Assembly: GCF_030518155.1 (NCBI RefSeq)
Contig: NZ_JAULRU010000617.1
Coordinates: 62,001 to 126,000, forward strand
DNA length: 64,000 nt
Source: Gilvimarinus gilvus
Lineage (GTDB): Bacteria > Pseudomonadota > Gammaproteobacteria > Pseudomonadales > Cellvibrionaceae
Direction of reading: 5' to 3'
Shown here: positions 62,796 to 64,000 of the stretch, piece by piece
Numbering within the stretch: position 1 is the first letter of the stretch
Layout of the letters: each line of letters begins with the position of its first letter
Notes under the pieces: model-generated
The model's input: the letters and a program-made list of their open reading frames with translations, nothing else
Told to the model about the DNA's origin: nothing
Databases searched by the model: none
Translations under genes and position numbers: made by a program

Positions 62796-64000
62796 ATGAC
62801 CGCCATAAACGACTTCCTCGATCTCTTTTTCAGCTTTAAAGCCTATGTAATGTTACCGGTGGTGATTTTTCTGATTGCTCTGGCGGTGCGTGTTCCCTTG
62901 CGCAAGGCCATTCTCAGCACCATCGAGTTAGCCGTGGGCTTTGCCGGCGTTTTTATCGCCTTTGATTTCTTTGTCGCCAACATCAAACCGGCCGTAGAAC
63001 AACTGGTGGCCATCCACCAGCTCGACTATCACATACTGGATGTAGGCTGGCCGCCGCTCGCTGCGATCACCTGGGCATCTCCGCTGGCCGCCCTCTCTAT
63101 TCCGATGATTTTGCTACTCAATATCGCACTTCTGGCCCTGGGGCTGACGCGCACTATTTATATCGACATCTGGAACTACTGGCACTTTGCCTTTCTCGGC
63201 GCACTGGTAATGGCCACTTCGGGCAGCCTTTGGCTAGGTCTCGGTGCTACCGCGTTGCTGGCGATTTATTGCTTTAAGCTGACCGAATGGACGGCACCGG
63301 ATGTCGAGCGGGAAATTGGCATCAAGGGCGTGTCCGCCTCACCCGTGTCGGTTAACGGCATTGTTCCCTATACCGCCTGCATGAACTGGTTGTTTGACCG
63401 GATACCGGTAATCAATCGACTCGACTATAACCCCGATAAAATCTCTGCCACGGACTCAGATACCCAAGCCGAACAAAATCATCATCAAAGCAGTACCAGT
63501 ATCCTTTCCATACTTAGCGAGCCTATGGTCATCGGTATCTTGATTGGCCTGTTGCTGGCATTGGCGGCCGACTATTCATTAAAAAACAGCCTGGAGCTGG
63601 CGGTGCACATAGCCGCCGTGATGTTTCTGTTGCCGAAAAGTGCCGGGCTGATTGGCGAGGCCATGATTCCAATCACCGAGTCGCTGCGAGCACAAGTCGA
63701 AAAATATTTTCCTAAGCGCAAAAACCTAGTGGTTGCACTGGATACCGGCTTTTTGATGAGCCACAAATCCGTCATCGTCACGGGACTGCTGCTAATGCCG
63801 ATTGCCATCGGCATAGCGCTTATATTGCCGGGCAACAAAGTACTGCCCATTGGTGATCTGCCCAATCTTTTGTCGGTCATGTCACTGTCCGTGCTGATGT
63901 TCCGGGGCAATGTATTGCGCGCCGTATTGGCGGGTATTCCTATCGTTGTTACGTTCTTATTGATTGCCACTGAGATGGCCCCTTTGTACACCGATCTGGC
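62796..64000 (+). CDS. PTS EIIC component of the galactitol (GatC) type, C-terminus cut by window edge
   Basis: The frame is open from an ATG at 62796 to the window end (401 codons), so it is incomplete. It is a polytopic membrane protein resembling the EIIC-GAT family: an N-terminal FFSFKAYVMLPVVIFLIALAVRVP, FAGVFIAFDFF, the Trp-rich VGWPPLAAITWASPLA, and SEPMVIGILIGLLLA with EAMIPITESLRA. EIIC proteins carry and phosphorylate sugar alcohols together with EIIA and EIIB, which are not in the window. A His-rich polar loop (about residues 220-240) is notable. Confidence 0.75.
   Translation, partial: MTAINDFLDLFFSFKAYVMLPVVIFLIALAVRVPLRKAILSTIELAVGFAGVFIAFDFFVANIKPAVEQLVAIHQLDYHILDVGWPPLAAITWASPLAALSIPMILLLNIALLALGLTRTIYIDIWNYWHFAFLGALVMATSGSLWLGLGATALLAIYCFKLTEWTAPDVEREIGIKGVSASPVSVNGIVPYTACMNWLFDRIPVINRLDYNPDKISATDSDTQAEQNHHQSSTSILSILSEPMVIGILIGLLLALAADYSLKNSLELAVHIAAVMFLLPKSAGLIGEAMIPITESLRAQVEKYFPKRKNLVVALDTGFLMSHKSVIVTGLLLMPIAIGIALILPGNKVLPIGDLPNLLSVMSLSVLMFRGNVLRAVLAGIPIVVTFLLIATEMAPLYTDL

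Overview
The window looks like a chromosomal segment of a marine, polysaccharide-degrading gammaproteobacterium, most likely a Cellvibrionaceae-type organism (Saccharophagus/Cellvibrio/Simiduia-like). This placement is inferred from protein style: many secreted lipoprotein glycoside hydrolases, a GH11 xylanase with tandem C-terminal carbohydrate-binding modules, a TonB-linked phytase, and FabA/FabB. No rRNA is present and no taxonomic search was possible.

Layout. (1) 1-2311: a secreted ADP-ribosylglycohydrolase-like protein, cut by the window start, and a DUF900-type hydrolase, followed by a MITE. (2) 2738-11492: an arabinan block with GH51, GH43-ricin lectin, GH97, aldose epimerase, exported GH43 and, divergently, a lipoprotein endo-arabinanase. 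(3) 11625-21851: other plant cell-wall genes (PL10 pectate lyase, CE2 esterase, a free ExoP C-terminal-like domain, GH11 xylanase) mixed with housekeeping genes (DUF1244, YceI, RhlE-type helicase, TMEM175). (4) 22199-30952: an L-arabinose catabolic operon araB-araD-araA-GPH symporter-cytoplasmic GH43-GH127/146. (5) 31156-38806: CBS protein, HAD phosphatase, two orphan substrate-binding-like proteins, and a complete YtfQRT/YjfF-type sugar ABC transporter. (6) 39043-39542: a tRNA-Leu(CAG) gene between a 5' and a 3' partial tRNA copy. (7) 39636-45764: a GH43-like lipoprotein, a BNR beta-propeller protein, a SEC-C protein, a decayed gene and an OmpA-like protein. (8) 45977-54924: a TonB receptor-phytase-PhoX operon, divergent from a degenerate GGDEF-AraC pair; both sides carry Pho-box-like sites. 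(9) 54993-64000: Gfo/Idh/MocA oxidoreductase, a 12-copy heptamer repeat, NDH-2, IspB, FabA, FabB, an RmlD-like protein, a third MITE copy, a third substrate-binding-like protein and a GatC-like PTS permease cut by the window end.

How the genes work together. Endo-arabinanase and exported GH43, GH51 and GH97 enzymes would cut arabinan or arabinogalactan side chains. The products would enter through the GPH symporter and the galactofuranose-type ABC importer. Cytoplasmic GH43 could finish short oligosaccharides, and AraA, AraB and AraD would send L-arabinose to the pentose phosphate pathway. An AT-rich palindrome (core TATTATAATA, extended TTGTATTATAATACAA) lies upstream of four of these units and suggests one regulon; its regulator is not in the window. 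Separately, the two Pho boxes at 52754-52771 and 52923-52940 suggest that phytate/phosphate-ester acquisition and a membrane GGDEF-like/AraC pair are both induced by phosphate limitation.

The most interesting items are the shared arabinose operator, the divergent Pho-box locus with its catalytically degenerate GGDEF protein, the scarred tRNA-Leu locus, the (AACGGTG)12 array, the MITE family, and an RmlD-like protein that has lost its Tyr-x-x-x-Lys pair. I did not identify a clearly unprecedented defence or mobile system.
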